From positions 4,156,001-4,220,000 of the forward strand of contig NZ_AP023189.1 in NCBI RefSeq assembly GCF_012767755.2: DNA of 64,000 nt, read 5' to 3'. The notes beneath the pieces were generated by a model. That model was given only the letters and a program-made list of their open reading frames with translations. It was not told where the DNA came from and ran no database searches. Positions 63,481 through 64,000 of the stretch are shown here, piece by piece (positions within the stretch are counted from its first letter, which is position 1; every line of letters begins with the position of its first letter). The translations under genes were made by a program, and so were the position numbers. This DNA comes from Pseudomonas tohonis (GTDB taxonomy: Bacteria > Pseudomonadota > Gammaproteobacteria > Pseudomonadales > Pseudomonadaceae).

Positions 63481-64000
63481 TTGAGGAACCTCAAGATCGG
63501 AAAACGGGCCGGACTCATCTTCGCGCTGCTGGCCCTGATGGTGCTGGCGATGGGCGGCATCAACCTCTACGAGACCGGCAGGATGGACGCCGCCTCGACC
63601 GAGGTTCGCGGCACCTGGCTGCCGGGCGTCGTCGCCCTGAGCGAGCTGGGGGCGGCGATCGGCGACACCCGCGCCCTGACCCTGCGCAGCATCATCGTCG
63701 ACGAGCCGACCGTACGGCAGCACACGATGGCCAGGATCAAGGCGAACCTGCAGGCATTGCCCAAGCAGTTCGATGCCTACGAAAGCGCCATCACCGAGGC
63801 GGAGAACCGCAAGCTCTACGATCACTTCGTCAGCACCTACGAAACCTACCGCGGCCTGCAGCAACAGATACTCGACGCGGTGGACGCCGGCCGGATCGAC
63901 GACGCCGACAGGCTCGCCAACGGCCCGCTGGCCGAATACGCCGGCGCCATGACCAAGGCGCTGGACGAACTGATCCGCTTCAACGCCGAGAACGCCTTCG
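63481..64000 (+). CDS. Methyl-accepting chemotaxis protein, N-terminal part (cut by window edge)
   Basis: The first 173 codons of a chemoreceptor. It starts at TTG 63481, preceded by AAGGAG 7 bases upstream. An N-terminal membrane helix (about 7-29, KRAGLIFALLALMVLAMGGINL) leads to a four-helix-bundle ligand domain of the 4HB_MCP type (STEVRGTWLPGVVALSELG...). The HAMP and signalling domains would be outside the window. The ligand is unknown. Confidence 0.88.
   Translation, partial: MRNLKIGKRAGLIFALLALMVLAMGGINLYETGRMDAASTEVRGTWLPGVVALSELGAAIGDTRALTLRSIIVDEPTVRQHTMARIKANLQALPKQFDAYESAITEAENRKLYDHFVSTYETYRGLQQQILDAVDAGRIDDADRLANGPLAEYAGAMTKALDELIRFNAENAF

Overview
The window is a GC-rich, gene-dense chromosomal segment from a Pseudomonas-type gammaproteobacterium. 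The evidence is gene content and order typical of the genus: kynR-kynB-kynU, two tandem cbb3 oxidase operons (ccoNOQP twice) followed by ccoGHIS-hemN-anr-apt, the aatJQMP-aauSR acidic amino acid locus, and short palindromic REP-like repeats between genes. I see no tRNA, rRNA, insertion sequence, prophage or CRISPR array. The resemblance is to the P. aeruginosa/resinovorans/otitidis side of the genus, but the species cannot be fixed from the sequence alone.

Layout. Positions 1-1815 hold the kynurenine branch of tryptophan degradation and its Lrp-type regulator. Positions 1823-17741 form a microaerobic respiration island: an alpha/beta hydrolase, ccoNOQP-1, ccoNOQP-2, the cbb3 assembly genes ccoGHIS, a TauE/SafE-like membrane protein, hemN and the oxygen sensor anr, with ANR-type boxes at ccoN1 and hemN. 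Positions 17793-23876 hold apt, a fatty acid desaturase, a PF10118 metal-dependent hydrolase, and a TetR regulator divergent from a Baeyer-Villiger-type monooxygenase/SDR pair, with two operator copies between them. Positions 24085-30865 are the glutamate/aspartate ABC transporter with its two-component system, a clear sigma-54 promoter and an AauR-type palindrome.

Positions 31002-40540 are accessory: SDR/LysR pair, small lipoprotein, SRPBCC protein, siderophore-interacting protein/MarR pair, cobalt/nickel efflux (dmeR-dmeF), a lipase-like lipoprotein, DUF1963 and DUF4291 proteins, a 1-Cys peroxiredoxin and a methyltransferase. Positions 40688-46091 encode an RND efflux adaptor followed by a 1426-codon frame that fuses an RND permease to a Bcr/CflA-type MFS transporter. 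This is the most unusual coding feature here. Then come a GST/MarR pair, an alcohol dehydrogenase/thioesterase pair, and a cobalamin riboswitch controlling a TonB receptor and BtuCDF-like ABC transporter (49118-54328).

Positions 54697-58610 are a translationally coupled FAN1 nuclease and a Cas4-like-nuclease/iron-sulfur helicase, a probable DNA repair pair. The right end carries an EAL-domain protein, a SleB-type cell wall hydrolase, a DinB-family protein, a TetR regulator, a MASE2 protein with a degenerate GGDEF site and the start of a chemotaxis receptor. Gaps over 300 bases (5727-6167, 23877-24300, 48855-49412, 54329-54696) hold regulatory elements and repeats and are described individually.
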